A DNA stretch of 59,488 nucleotides from Cudoniella acicularis (GCA_013054445.1 JAAMPI010000149.1:1-59488); one strand, 5' to 3'. Counted from the stretch's first letter, positions 1 to 12,579 are shown. Numbers and translations are program-made. Notes: generated by a model not told the origin, from the letters alone.

Positions 1-783
1 TAACCCAACTCAACTAAACACATTTTTAATAACTACACACCATACATCATACTCCACATATTTCAAATTTCCCACCTACTTCACACAGTTTCTGTTCCTT
101 TTCTAACAATTATTTCCTTCTTTATTCCCCATTATAAAACCTTTCTCATCCTCTTTCACTAATCTACTTCTTCTCTACACCTCACTCTTAAACTATCTTC
201 GAAGAGATATTCCAAGTAGGGAAAATAAGATCCAGAATGTGAAAATTTATTTAGCATTTTAAAGAATATATCGACAAATTATAGTAATAATAAAAATGAG
301 AGCTGTAATATCTATAAACATCGGGTTTGCGAAATATTGTAGCAAATGAGATAGCGTGCAAAAGTCACTCGTAAGAGGGATCAAGTTAAGATGTAGTGAG
401 TGATTAGACCCGAGGACTATAAGTTCGAATATCTAGACGCAATCTTGTTATCAATCAAGTTGACAATTGTCAACTCTCAATAGAAACATGTTTATTCACA
501 AAAGAACCCCGGCAAGTATTTCATATCATAATCATTGACTAGTCTAATTGCTTCCTAACAGAAACGGCAGGGAGCGCAAAGGTAGACCAAAGACTCCAAC
601 ACGCAACCCCTCATAAACATCATCGTCCATTGTTGACTGTATCATGAAAAACTCATCCATCCATCACTCAGTCCCATGCTCAATCCAACCCTTCTCTAAC
701 GCCAAGACGCTCGCTGCTACAAGTGATAACACCAGACGGAATCCACCAACCCCTTCATACCCTTTCCAGTGATTCTGGTCGAT
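1..783. other. AT-rich 3' flank of UBR1, no gene seen
   Basis: This stretch is AT-rich with no convincing reading frame or splice pattern. It lies downstream of the UBR1 stop codon and presumably contains its 3' UTR and terminator. The opening TAACCC is a single copy and not a telomere array. Confidence 0.5.
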
Positions 784-3700
784 CTAGATAGTCTCCCATC
801 CACCATTATTGATATCCATCTCCAATTTTCTGCTAATAACGCTAGGGATTCCATGGCTTAGCCACACAGTGCGAAGCAAAGCGTCATATCGCTTCTGGTT
901 CAAGAACAGTTGTCGGGAATGTCGGAGTCCAGGGTCCACCTCTCCATATTTATCAATGAAAGGGGCAACCATCCACGAACCAGATGTGTGATAGAGGTAA
1001 AAAACACAACATTTTCGAATGTTGATGTAGAGCCCTATATTCTTTTGACATCTGGATTCACAAATGTTAGCAATCATTTACAAGAACAAGACATGGATGG
1101 GAAGACAAACTTTAACATGTGCTGCTGCGCGCCACCAATTTGGGTTTGTCGACCACTAGCGTTGGGGTGTGGCGCGTCCCTCAAGCAGCATATACTTTGT
1201 CCGCAAAATATCTCCCCACAGAAAAGGCACAGCATTGGATCTGAGACATCCTTTCCAGTTGTTGGGCATCGTCTCTTCATGGTTTCTTCCATCAGTGTGT
1301 CGAAATTCTTGGGAAGCCCAATAAGTTCGAAAATTGCGGGATGGCTAACGGAGACATTGGAATTACCCTCATACTTGGAGGATTGATCGATCCACCCGTG
1401 AACGAGCTTGAGAGTGGTGTTGCTCTTGTCGGAAAACGTACGCTCACACATATCATCAAAGCTTGGAAGGCGGAGAGCTTCAGTTAAGCGGTCCAACTCA
1501 TCAGCGTCAGGGTTGGACGAGATGTGATGATGGAACGCGACACCGTATCGAACATGTAATAGAACTGCGGCCTTTCGAAGGAATGCAAGAGCATACTTCC
1601 TGACAAAATCCCGGCATGATTGCAGTCCATTGAAACATGGTTGGCTGAATACATCACTGAGAATGCCATCTCCGTTTCCGTCATCAATCTTCCCGTTATC
1701 AAATTGTCGCACAGCTATACAAAAGTTCGCAAACGAGTCAAATCCTGGCTCACGAGGTGGCAAGCTTGAGTCATCCGGGTTGAAACGTTGAGGGTACCCG
1801 ATCCATCTCGACCAGTCTGATGTGCCTTGGTTGCGGCCCATTTTGACGACTACCTTAACTAGTTCGGCCAGGTAGCAAAGCCTGACAAGATATATAATAT
1901 CGATGTTGTCAATAGGCGCCAAATACAATGAAGCACATGTGAGAAAGACGAATATATCTTGGTTGAGCAAGGGTATATGTTCCGAGGGAGCGAGTGGTTT
2001 GACCTGGTGACTGTAAGGACTTCGAAGGAATAGTGCTTCGTAGTGATTCTCATAGTCAATGGCGAATTCTCGAGTGACGCAGTTCCTGCCCGCAGACTTG
2101 ATACCTCCGATCGAAACATAAGATGCGGCAGTCTCGGCCAAAATCCTCAGATGCGTGAGAGCTTGCTGAGGAATGTTGTCCAGAAAGGTCATCCCAGATG
2201 CTGATGCGACACCTCGTTGCTGAATTTCTACAGCAGATATTGAGAATCCAAGAGCTTGAGCTAGGGTATCGCTTGCGGTTAGGTCATCGACTTCGGGCGT
2301 CGAAGCAACCACCAACCCACGAGCTTCTGAGGCATTAAGTGTTGGCAAATGATTCTTGCTCATTGTATCTCTTAAGCGGCGGTAGATGTCCACAAGTTCA
2401 GTCATCGGAGAAACAGCTGATGCGGGCTGGCTGGCACTTGAAGGTCCCGGGTTGGCAGCCCATATTGTTCCAACCGCTGTACCAAATGGGACAGGAACGC
2501 CTGGAGTAGGAGGCGGAGGAGCGGGTATGGAAGTTGGGGAGGTAGGACTCCAAGCATCCACAAGAAGTTCCGCCATTTTGACAGCTAATGGATTTGCCAG
2601 AACGGAGTTGTTGTGTTCCATGAACATTTCCACGGCTCGACAAGCAGGTGCTGCACGGTCAAGTTTATTATCTATTCTACATGCTCTCCTGAGAGCAGTA
2701 GGTCCCGCGACATGATTTACCCAGTCGTCGAAGTCAGCTGTAGACTGCAGTGAGTGGAGAGATACCTCTTCTTTTGGTGACCATATAATAGGTAGGAAGG
2801 CATTGCCGAGTGCTTTGCAAAGGGGGCAAACAAACTCATTCAATTCTAAGCTTTCGGGGTGATGTCGTGCAATCTGGTGCTGATGTCTCCGATTTGAAGC
2901 TTCATAATAAACCTCGAAGCACTTGTAATGCATGATATGGCCACACCCAACAGATACTGGACCGGCTTTTGCGGAACTCGAAGGGAACCCTTTGCCGATA
3001 AATTGTCGTTCGCTGACAATCTCAACGCAGCTGGCAGTGATCTTGTGTACCTCTTCTCGATTTTCTCCTGCAACTCCGAAAGGTCGAACTCCATCGGCGG
3101 CACGGTCTAAGCTGGAAGGTGTGTGTAGTACTTCACGAACGAAATCAGGATCGTCGAACTTAGTCTGGCGGAGTACAGTGCTATTTGTCATCAATGCAAA
3201 TGTGCCGTAAAGTCTTCCATCCTTCGTTTCTTCCTGGCAGAGAATGCAGGTTCCGCTAGGATACTGCCAGTACGTCTTGGAATCCTCAGCGTCCGATTCC
3301 AAGTTTTCATCACTGGTCTCATCTTCACCCCAATCAATGTCACCCTGGTTGTCAAGGAAATTCTTCTGCTGCTGTTGGAATTGTGCCATAACTTTGGCTT
3401 GACGCTCCAACGCTGCTTGCTTCTTTTTCTCCCGATCTTCGAGTACATTGTTATTTGCAGGTGAGGCTGTTGAAATTCTGTCCACAGAAACGCCCAATCG
3501 AGCGAAAGCTGTCTCGAAGTTCCGAGGACGCTTTTGCTTCATTCGCTTGAGCACAAGAGTAATCTTAGGATGACAAGCCTTGAATTCCTCCTTTCGAGAT
3601 AGCATTTCCAAGATAGCAGCTATTGTCCTTGACGCAGGAGCGTTTGGGAGGAAATTGCTTCTAGCAGTGCTAGTGAGTGCGATGTAAACGAAGGATTGAA

Positions 3701-6700
3701 GAGATTCCTCCGACATTTCGTCTTCATCAGTCTTATCCTCGGCGATGGCAATCAGCACCAGGTGCAAAACTACATGTAGAAATGCCTCCACTCTAGTCGC
3801 TGGGACACTTGGTGTGAGCTCGCGAGCTTTAAGTGGATAAAGGAGGGCGTAGTAAATGATTTGGGCGAAAATTCCGGTTCTCGTGAACGCCGACAGATCT
3901 GAAAATGCACCGGATTCAATAGGTCGAAGTCTTGGCTCGAAGACAATGTCACTAGCCGCCCTTCCAGTCTTCTTCGCCATCCAAACCTTATAAGCATTTT
4001 CCGACTCTTCCCTTTGGTTCTTGTTGTAATGAGAAATGTAAGGATCGACATCTTCTAAGAAGCTTTCCTTTAATTCGAAAGTTCCAACATCGGAAAGGCC
4101 CTCCGGAGGTTTGAATGTAGTCATCTCATCCAGAATATCTTGACACTCTTCTTGATCTTGAAATTTGTCTGGAAGCTTGCTGCAGATCTCTGAGAAAGAC
4201 AATGGTTTGAAGCACAGGACATGGGTGATATCGCGTCGCATAGCAAGAACGTGCGGATTTGTCTCCTCTTCGGATGACACGAGAGATGTTCGATCGCTGA
4301 TTAGTACAATAAGAAGGTGGATCAAGTCCTCGGCAACGTCAAGCATTTGGCCATCGTCAACTCCATCGGACTTCTGTTCGTAAAAACCCTTCATCCAAGG
4401 CTCTAAGCCGTAACGGTCGATAATTGAGACCAATACACGAGCTGGTGGACACACAACCATTGCTGTTTGGAGCAGAAAGATGTCTCTGTGATGTGACACG
4501 TCCCGTTGACCGACACCCCGGTAGGTGCTGTGCTGATGGCGAAGACTCATGCCGTTCCGTACCCACATGCTTGCCTTCATCTGTGCCAACCAAGCGCATA
4601 CACGTAATGGATAGTCGAAAGCAGCCATCAAATGATCCTCAGGGCTATACTCTTGACCTGGCATGAGTCGTTGACCCATAGCTCGTGGTTTCTCTAAAAG
4701 CTCTGCTGTTGTGAAGCTTAGAAGTTGGGTTAGCTGCTCTCGTGACATGCTCTTTCCGCACTCGATAAGCCAGGAAAGGGTATAATGCAGTGCGTGGTGG
4801 AAACTGATCGGCTGTGATTCTGTGACAAACTTGACGACAGTGTGTTGAAGAACACTGTTTGCCACGTCTGTCGTATCGAATTCGTAATCGCCAACTTTCT
4901 TAAACTTGATCTCGTCTTTGATCTCGGCTTGATCGAACCGTTTTCTCTCAGTACCCAAAGAATTCAGAATTACAGCTTTTGCTGATAATCTGATGGCTCT
5001 GAAAATATAGGCGTGGTCATCCCCAACATTCCATTTGAAAGATTCAGAAAATTGGCGGCAGAGCCGGTTGATTTCGCGAGTGATCAGCGAAGCACTAATC
5101 CAAGCATCTGTTTCATATTCTACATGTTCTCCGACTGCCCTAGTATTCGGACAGATACCTTGATGAAGCTTCACAAGGTCTAGGAATTGTAACATATATC
5201 GATCCTCTGTTCGGAGTTTTTCTTGAACATGCTCAGAGCTGAACAGATACTTCAAGTCCAGAAAGAAATGGTACATTCTCCTATTTGTGACCGAGCCCGA
5301 GTCAAATGCGAGTGTAGCGTTCGGAGAAATCTCGTGTGGATGACCAACTTGACGTGTAGTTAAGAAGGTGTATAGGATTGCCATAAGGTTCGTTAAGAAA
5401 TTACCCCTCTCAACAATCTCAGCAGTGATAGTCGGCGTTGTCAACATCTGCAATGATATGTTGATGATAGAGTGATCGGGTTCCCGGTCTGCGATGAGAT
5501 ATAGTTGGGCGAGGGTGGTGTACAGTCCAGCGAATCGCAACCCAAGTATACGCTTGAATTCAGGAATAGAAACTACAGTTGATATATAGAGATCTCGAAG
5601 ATCAATTCGGACCTTCTTCCACATCCGCAAATCGAACAAGATCATCCAGTCTAATCGTAGACGCTCCCATAAGTTCTCATGTAGTGGTGTTGACTCTCCT
5701 TCACCGAAGGCTTGTGATGTTTCTAGCCAATATCGAGCCGGCTTAGGGTCATTATGATGGGCCTTGAAGGGGTTTCTGGGAGTCTTTGGAATTTCCATCT
5801 TGGCTTTAGCATATATCGTATCAGAGATCAATGGCTGCATTTCTGCGGTGTCTGAGTCAGAAGGGGTGAGATCTCGATCGCGTCTTTGCGGCATAGGCGG
5901 AGGGGGCGGCGGCGGTGGGGGTGGATATCCAGCACCTGTGGCTTCACCGGCCTCGAGGGGAGAGTTCTCGGCATCGTCTGCAGTCATGTCCACATCACCA
6001 TCCGGATCGACATCAGTTTGGGAAGCCCCTTGCTGGAAAAGAAAATGCTGAGCTACAGTCGCAAAAAGAGATTCATCGTCATCTTCGTCGTCATCGTCGG
6101 TTGCCATGGCCTCGTCGTCATCAGCATCTTCTTCCTCCCCAGGAGGAGAGTCGTTGTTATCACTATCGTCGTCGTCGTCGTCTCCAGCTGCTGCAAGAGC
6201 GACACGTCTGAATTGCTCAGCTTGACGTTCCACCATTTGGTACCTACGATTCTCCTCCAGCTCGTGGTCATCAAGACCATTTTTACCAATATCTTTATTG
6301 CTTGCTTTACTACCAAAGCTCCATTTCTTGAGCATTTCTTCACAAATGACTTGACGTAGAATGCTGTGATCTGGACCAACGCTACATCCTGCAATATCGC
6401 CCAACCATTCAATGATCGTGCCAACCATTTGCTCTCTGAAAGTATCCCTGGCGGATCGAATCGTAACGGTGACTTTGATGTGCTCGATTTTCTCAGAAAC
6501 CTTGAGAAGTTCATCTACATCAAAGCTGTATTTGATGATGCTTCGACCAATATCATCGGTCTCATGAGCCCGTTGAAGACCCTCAGCGTGGGTTGTCTTG
6601 CAAGCTCTAGAAACTTGATCACGGACCTCATAAACGGTGTGTTTTTCGTCGTTCCAAAGCAGGAGAGCAAATTCGCAAGGCTCCTCCACAATATCTCCAT

Positions 6701-7382
6701 TGTAGTACTGAGAACCAAGTCTTGACATACGCTCATCTAGAAGGATAGTTTCTCTGGACTTTGGGAGACGAAGCTGCTCTGGGGAGCAAGAAATAACATC
6801 ACATATGTAGTCGAATGCCCTCCCAATAGTCATCCGGATCGCTTCTGATAACTCATGCGGTAATCCTGGAGCTTTCCCCTTATCTTGACTTTGCGACTCT
6901 TGGTCGTATGCTGTATGTATCGCACAGTGAACGGGCAGCCGCCAGGCTTCAGGATCCCCACAATCACAACAACCGCTGTTGCCCAAGGAGACACTGACAT
7001 ATACCATATGCCCAGTATGATCTGAGGAATCGTAGCAGCGACTGCAAAGAACGCAGGTATCGTCTGCACTGCACGTCTTGCACCGATACGTAGCCTCTCC
7101 TGATTTGAAGATATGTCCGCATGCCTTGCCCCGCGCTGCCTCTGTGAACTCATCCCCATCCGCCCCCCCTTGTGCCCTTCTCAAGAGCCATCTCGCATTT
7201 GACGATGGCCGAGTCGTCTCTGGGTCTGGGAAGAGTAGACGAAGGTATTCTGGTCGCCCGCCGGCAAGAGACCAGAAGAGAGACTGGATGAGCGAGTTGG
7301 CTGCTGCTTCTTCGTATCGGTTGTTGTGGACGCGGGGTTGGGATTTGAGGAATTCGCAGAGCTGCTGCTCTTGAGTTGACAT
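784..7382 (-). CDS. UBR1: UBR1-type N-recognin E3 ubiquitin ligase
   Basis: RING-type E3 ligase of the N-degron pathway; it binds destabilising N-termini and ubiquitinates the substrate with an E2 in cytosol and nucleus. Two exons: 1111..7382 and 784..1051, with a 59-bp intron 1052..1110 (GTTTGT donor, TGCTAAC branch, CAG). Splicing restores the conserved C-terminal UBR1 block containing NIRKCCVFYLYHTSGSW. From the Met at 7382 (2,179 aa): UBR zinc box at about residues 88-156 (CGHIF, CKTC, CVLC, CCDCGDPEAW), a ClpS-like type-2 pocket at about 238-320, an acidic tract near 400-445, a proline run near 492, RING cysteines at about 1,380-1,520 (CILC, CGH, HYKCF, CPLC), and the UBR1 cap. The frame is open up to a Met at 7628, but homologous sequence begins at MSTQEQQLCEF, so 7382 (or 7391) is preferred. 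Confidence 0.95.
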
Positions 7383-7962
7383 AGCTGCCATTATTTCTCC
7401 AAAACCAGCCCTCGCATGTCTTGTTGAAGGATCGTGGCAAAGTAGTACAAGTGTGTATTGATCGGCGTTGTTGATGCGAGTAGCCTTATCGATTCGTAGA
7501 ATCTTGAGGGGTTGCGAAATATAAAGCGGCGACAATGAGGCGAGCAAGTCTATCCTAGCTTCTCCCAGTCCAAGCACAAGTATTACTCCTCCCCTCTTCG
7601 TGTGAATGAAATGCGAGAATGTTGACAAATTGTTGTGGCAAGTTGATGAAGCTTGGTGAGGTAAAGGCCGTTGTCTGGTTATCGTTCGGCTGCATCGAGA
7701 AGGCTATGGGCGAACATCGACCAATAACATTAAAGCGCAACCAAAGCGTTCTGAAGCTATTAAAAGACGGGAATTGTTACAAACTACGAATTACGGGTTT
7801 CATTAAATCACATGTGAGGTCTCCAAATGTGTGAGTTGGTACAGTTCTTTGTCTTTTGTACACCTTCAACCAACGCTCCAGCTCCCATGAAATGCGATCT
7901 AGCCCAGCCAACTTGAACCTAAACCTGGCTTCCAAAGCCCCATCCCTTCTTCATCACACGAT
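7383..7962. promoter_or_regulatory. UBR1 upstream region / QCR9 3' flank
   Basis: About 580 bp between the likely UBR1 start and the QCR9 stop, both on the minus strand. The first 246 bp are open in the UBR1 frame but look like 5' UTR. No clear TATA box was identified. Confidence 0.4.
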
Positions 7963-8438
7963 TTACTCATCGTCCCCGTCTCCACTCTCAACGTACTTCG
8001 ATCGGATGTCCTTCCATTGTCGCTACAACTGGTGATTAGCCCACCTCCCGCGGAATCAACGACCACGAGAACATACGCCTTTGTTGAAGTTATCCCAGAC
8101 CTTGTCCATCACAGTGTCATACGTCCTATCATAAATATTAGACCTCTGAGTCCTTCCGGTTGTGTCCTTCAAACATACATCTCGAATGCGAAAGCAGACG
8201 CAAAGATAACACCCAGGAAGACATAGTTCTTTCGGAATAGTGTGCTGCAAAGATATTACTATTAGTTTCGGGTTATATCCGCATGGTATGGCCTCGAATT
8301 GCTGTGATCATAGAGAGGTTGAGGTCGGGTGGATGGGGTGACTTGCTTGTAGAGAGGACGACCAGCTGAAGCCTGCGATTGAATGGGTTAGCGGAAGCCA
8401 AATGACCTAGAGAGAAGGCCGCAGCGTATACATACCAT
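7963..8438 (-). CDS. QCR9: Cytochrome bc1 complex subunit 9 (QCR9)
   Basis: Small single-pass subunit of mitochondrial respiratory complex III. Five exons were assembled by splice signals: 8436..8438 (the ATG alone), 8347..8372, 8179..8244, 8077..8125 and 7963..8022. The product is 67 aa with the family hallmarks LFRKNYVFLGVIFASAFAFE (membrane helix, about residues 12-31), DKVWDNFNKGRQWKDI (about 39-54) and an acidic tail. Introns are 63, 102, 53 and 54 bp. The 102-bp intron uses a GC donor (GCAAGT...CAG); this is required to give the conserved Asn-Thr at the junction. The first intron follows directly after the ATG. The gene is easy to miss because no exon exceeds 66 nt. It is divergent from PYM, 313 bp away. 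Confidence 0.9.
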
Positions 8439-8751
8439 TATGAATAATGCAGCAGTGCTTACGACAGAGTAGCTTATGTGGACGAGGTGGGTGGTGCTTT
8501 GAAGTCTTTGCGATCCGGAGCTCGAGGTTTTAGCGCTATTTCGGATTGAAGATCACGTGCACGAGAAATCGGGATCGGAAGCGCGCTGATTTGATAGCCT
8601 TGTCCCAAAGCCAACTTAGTTTTTCTCAATTCTCAACTCAAGCTCCGAAATCGAATTGTCTCAAGGCGGCATACGGCTGTATTCGCAGATATATCGCGGC
8701 CTCTGTGATAAGCGCTGCGACCCTAGCTGTCCCTGGGCCAGCGAATTCAAA
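8439..8751. promoter_or_regulatory. Bidirectional promoter, QCR9 / PYM
   Basis: 313 bp between the QCR9 ATG (minus) and the PYM ATG (plus). It must carry both 5' UTRs and promoters. The plus-strand frame is open back to 8656, but the residues before 8752 do not look like PYM. Confidence 0.5.
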
Positions 8752-9342
8752 ATGCCCTCCGTGCCCACACCCTCGAAGGCCGGCATTATCGAGACCACAT
8801 CCGGAGAACGTCATATCCCATCTTCTGTACGGCCCGATGGCACAAAACGAAAAGAAATCAAAATTAGACCAGGATATAAACCACCTGAGGATGTTGAAGT
8901 CTACAAAAACCGAACGGCAGATGCGTGGAAAACTCGCGGAAGTGGCGGGGTTCCCGGTGCTGATGGGCTGAAGGACGATAAAGACGAGGGATCAGCCAGC
9001 AGCAATAAAAATGCAAAGCGGAGGGAGGCCAGAAAGAAAGCCAAGGCTGCGGAAGAGAGCGGAGAGGGCAAAGCCAAAGATTCAGCAAGTGGATCAGGTA
9101 AAGAGCCGGCTACAGTTGAGGAAGTTGACCCAGAGGCCGAGAAAGAAAAGAAAGCAAGGAATCTCAAGAAGAAATTAAAGCAGGCCAAAGAATTGAAGGA
9201 GAAGAAAGAAGGTGGAGGTGCTCTGTTGCCGGAACAATTCGCAAAGGTCATCAAAATCAATGAGCTCATCCGTGAGCTGGACGCTTTAGGTTTTGATCAA
9301 GAAGGAGAGCCAAAAGTCAAGAATGAGGAAAGCAAGGCTTGA
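8752..9342 (+). CDS. PYM1: PYM (partner of Y14-Mago), EJC disassembly factor
   Basis: Intronless, 196 aa. PYM binds the Mago-Y14 heterodimer and ribosomes and removes exon junction complexes from spliced mRNA in the cytoplasm. The N-terminal Mago-binding block is clear: GERHIPSSVRPDGTKRKEIK followed by IRPGYKPPEDVEVYKNR at about residues 14-50. A low-complexity Lys/Glu/Ala-rich middle (about 80-165) follows, and then a conserved C-terminal helix around LLPEQFAKVIKINELIREL. The frame begins at 8656, but the Met at 8752 starts the homologous region and sits in a good context (AAAATGCC), so it is chosen. The presence of PYM fits an intron-rich genome. Confidence 0.9.
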   Translation: MPSVPTPSKAGIIETTSGERHIPSSVRPDGTKRKEIKIRPGYKPPEDVEVYKNRTADAWKTRGSGGVPGADGLKDDKDEGSASSNKNAKRREARKKAKAAEESGEGKAKDSASGSGKEPATVEEVDPEAEKEKKARNLKKKLKQAKELKEKKEGGGALLPEQFAKVIKINELIRELDALGFDQEGEPKVKNEESKA

Positions 9343-9924
9343 TTTGAAAGACTGACTTTGGGGGCTTGGAGTGCAGAAGGAATGGCGTCGATTTGAGTAG
9401 ATTACGATTATGGCGTTTAGATGGGTACATGGACGGAACATAGGGTTTGCCACATGCTGGAGTTACTGGCGTAGGTATTTGATACATAGACCAGGGGTCA
9501 ATGAACGCACGAAATGTACATCACGAATGGTGCCTGCACAACATTTTCTCCTCTATGTGGTATTTTGACTGCCGGCCCTGGGGGCTGTCAAGACGTTACA
9601 AATGTGACAGATGAGCTCAAAGAAAGTGTAATTAAGTACAGTAAGTGTTGATTTTGGAAAGCTATTGATCCAACTCGCTTCTTCGACCAATACCTTCTGG
9701 TTGCCGCGGTCTCACCCTGGAACCCGAAAGGGGGGTGAATTAACCCAGGCTCGGCTAGCTTTCTAAGCTTACCCCCCACTCTTCTTATAAATTCAACTCG
9801 CCACAAACCCCGATACGAATTCTTTCATACACGCAAAGCAGCGATCTCCATTCTTCAACAACAAGCTTGATCAACAAAATTAAGAAGTGTGACTCAAGAA
9901 CTCGTCGAGTCAAGCCTTTTGAAG
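9343..9924. other. Intergenic, PYM 3' flank and upstream of hydrolase remnant
   Basis: 582 bp. No coding signal was seen. The end of this stretch is CT-rich and TC-rich, as expected of a fungal promoter and leader for the fragment that starts at 9925. Confidence 0.4.
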
Positions 9925-10142
9925 ATGGGTCCAACAGCCAAGATTCCGGTGTGGTTAGATTGTGACCCTGGTAAGTGGAAACTCGGGATTTGACATTGAC
10001 AAGAGTGTGCACTAACAACCACGATATAGGCCACGACGTAAGTTAGCAAGCTTTCCCAGTTGCGGAATTCTTATCACCAACTCTTTCAATAGTCTTCATA
10101 TCCATCCTCTATAGTCCAGCTTACCACCATTTCAACCTCTGA
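9925..10142 (+). pseudogene. Truncated 5' remnant of an inosine-uridine nucleoside hydrolase
   Basis: Exon 1 (9925..9970) encodes IPVWLDCDPG; a GTAAGT...TAG intron (9971..10029) and an 8-nt micro-exon (10030..10037) complete the nucleoside-hydrolase signature DCDPGHD, the calcium/ribose-binding loop of IUNH enzymes. A further GTAAGT donor follows, but no intact downstream exon exists. Bases 10092..10139 read VFISILY...YHHFNL, which weakly resembles the next conserved block (VFAILLAAYHP), before a TGA at 10140. The remaining roughly 300 residues are absent, and the next gene lies on the opposite strand. The start, the splice sites and the signature are clear; decay after the third exon is inferred. 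Confidence 0.55.
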
Positions 10143-11036
10143 TTTGAAACCTCATATACTTTCAACTTCCCTCTTTTCCTCATCAAAACATTCGCCGCTT
10201 TACTGTCATTCTTATGCGGGTACTCGCCCACTGGTCTCTCCTTCCCCAAAAACTCAGCTAGCGGCCCCCACCCATCCGCCGCCTTAAACTCCAGCAACTT
10301 CTCCTTCGGCACTACTCTCCTAATATGGTCATTATGGTAATCGTAGAAATCTGTCGCTTTGACTCCAACGCCGTATTTGGCTTTAGTTTGCGCGTCCCAG
10401 AGATTGTTCATGAGGAAGCCGTAGTGCATGGGTGCGACAAAGTAGGTTAGGTAGTAGGCGAGGGGTTTCCCAAAAGCTTTTCCGATGGAGCCGTTCACGG
10501 AGTCGAGCCAGGCTTGAGGAGTTGTACGGAGACCGAGAATTACCTGTGTTCTTGGTCAGGTTTTGCAGTAAGATAAAGTTCGGCAGGCGCTCAGTTTCTC
10601 GCTATTTTTGTTCATTCAAAATTCGAAAGAGAAGAGGGGGAAGGCACGAGTGACCAGACTAGCGAACCTTCGCATCTGGAAACATCTCAATCCAATCTTC
10701 CACGAAAAAACACCCAGGCCCATCAGTAATAGCCTCATATCCTTTCACGATATCAGCCAAGATTTTCTGGCGCACGACTTTGTCTTCGGCCTGCATTGCA
10801 GCGAGCCATTTTGTGCCTTGAACTCTTGCATTGGGAAGGAAGTCGCTGATGGTGTGGTATGTTGGTTGATAGCCAAGAATTTGGAGTGCTGTTTGCAGTG
10901 ATACTGTTGAGGTGCGGGGAAGACCTGCCTATGTAATGTTCAAGAATTAGCGATTTAGATGTGGAGGTGGGGGTGAAAAGGGGGAGGCTCGTACACCTAT
11001 CACTTTCAAACCTCCCGTTCGTTTTGTTTCTGACAT
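10121..11036 (-). CDS. P-loop sulfotransferase-family protein (Sulfotransfer_4 type)
   Basis: Three exons: 10995..11036, 10668..10928 and 10121..10543, with introns of 66 bp (GTACGA...TAG) and 124 bp (GTTCGC...CAG), giving 241 aa. The P-loop-like GLPRTST motif is at residues 16-22, followed by a typical LQTALQILGY helix. FVEDWIEMFPDAKVILGLR matches the conserved second strand, and the tail has RRVVPKEKLLEF and GWGPLAEFLG...P.GEYPHKND. This family of fungal proteins resembles PAPS-dependent sulfotransferases, but the substrate is unknown. The length fits the family (about 210-260 aa). The 3' end overlaps the nucleoside hydrolase remnant tail-to-tail. Confidence 0.85.
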
Positions 11037-12579
11037 GCTTTTAAATTGAAGAAAAGAGTAAGAATTTTTAAAACATTATTAGTTCAGAATATGGGAAGAT
11101 GAATGTATTAATGTATGAAAAATAAATAGAATTTTATCCTAGCAGCTGAAAGAACTACCCCTGAAATTCCCATGCTTACGTTAGACGCCGGAGCCTTGTC
11201 ATCATGAAGCGTGCGGTCGTGTCTGTCTAGACGAATTGGGTATGAAATGTAATCCGCGGTGACTGAATGCAGAAGATGCAAGGTTTGTACTGAGTTTAAT
11301 TGGGCAATTATTTAAAGGGTAGCTAAAATCTCCAAAAGAACGAGATTTGGTTTTATGAACGACAAGCGAGAACCCGATGCTTACTTTCCAATTCCTGCGA
11401 AATAGATTTGGACAAGAAGCGGGGGGAAAGGGATTGTCAGCTTGCCCTTCCGTTTCCGTTTTCAATAGGAGACAGAGCTGAAAGAGTGCAACCGGAAGCA
11501 AGATCGGAAAGGGGAAAAGGGGGGCTGCTGACTAAGTCCCGCTTTGCTCCCTTGACATGCAGGGATTTTTTTTTTTGCAATACCAGTGGCAAAGAGGGGC
11601 TTGAATTGGCAATAAAATTATCCAAGGGAGGCATTTCTTTCTAATTTCCGCTGCTATTGAATTCTCGGAAGATATTTAGCACTGAAATTCATAATATATG
11701 TTTCGATATTTTTAAGAAAAAGTGAACATCGAATTTGATAAAAGTAACTAAAATATTAACGACAATCGGTTGCCTACGTATATAAGTAGTTGCCAAGTTG
11801 AGAAAGTCTATTTTCCCCTCTCTGTTGCCTTACGTTCTTTAGAGAGAAAGTCGTTTCAACTTTCTCCTACGGAAAGCAATGATGCCCGAGAGTGGGCAAC
11901 ACTTCGCGACTGACATCTCTATTTGGCAGGAGCAACAGCAAGAAGGGATTCACGAGGATACCCATGCATAGTATGAGACAAGAAAGATCCTCTTATGTCT
12001 TTTCTCGAAAGTTTCCTCTCCATTTTGTGATTCGGGAAAGTTTCGGTTCAAGTTGCCCGGAGCAGAATTCGTGCCCAACACTTAAAAAGTGCAAAGGAAC
12101 CTGAAATCCCAGCAGCGAAAAGGACATAAAATAAGGTATTTAACATGTGGGGCAAGCTTTATGTACTATTTTCTTGACTCATTTCCTAATAGAAGATACT
12201 GAAACTTTGAAATGTTGTCGGGGTAGTGACCGTTAGACTCGGAGCAGTCATATCCCATTGCTAGGAGTTCAGACATTAAAGACAGTAGAAATATTCACTC
12301 ATTGAGTCACTGTAAAATGTGTGAATGTGTGTCGGCCGATATTGTTTATTTGCGTCATAAAAACTCGAGTATATCAGTCGACTCTCTCTGCTTATCCCGA
12401 GACGGCAAGGAAAAACTCCGAGACGACCAGCAGGGCAAGTAAGAATCAAAATATACAATCATTTAGCCCATGACTGATTTCGTTCAAAAAGACGGATGAA
12501 TATTCAGACGTTAACGCCATGTAAACTTCAACAAGAACTGTCCAAATTTGCCAACATACTTTTGTCAAAATTTCCGACG
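11037..12579. other. Intergenic, no gene seen
   Basis: 1.54 kb between the sulfotransferase start and the P450 stop. It holds CT/GA-rich tracts and poly-T near 11569. Short open frames (11408..11644, 11892..12104) have no recognisable content or splice context. I see nothing I can name. Confidence 0.5.

Noticed and set aside
1..60. Telomere-like start (TAACCC)
   Set aside because: Single occurrence without tandem repeats.
8901..9269. 122-codon minus-strand frame inside PYM
   Set aside because: Antisense shadow of the Lys/Glu/Ala-rich PYM middle.
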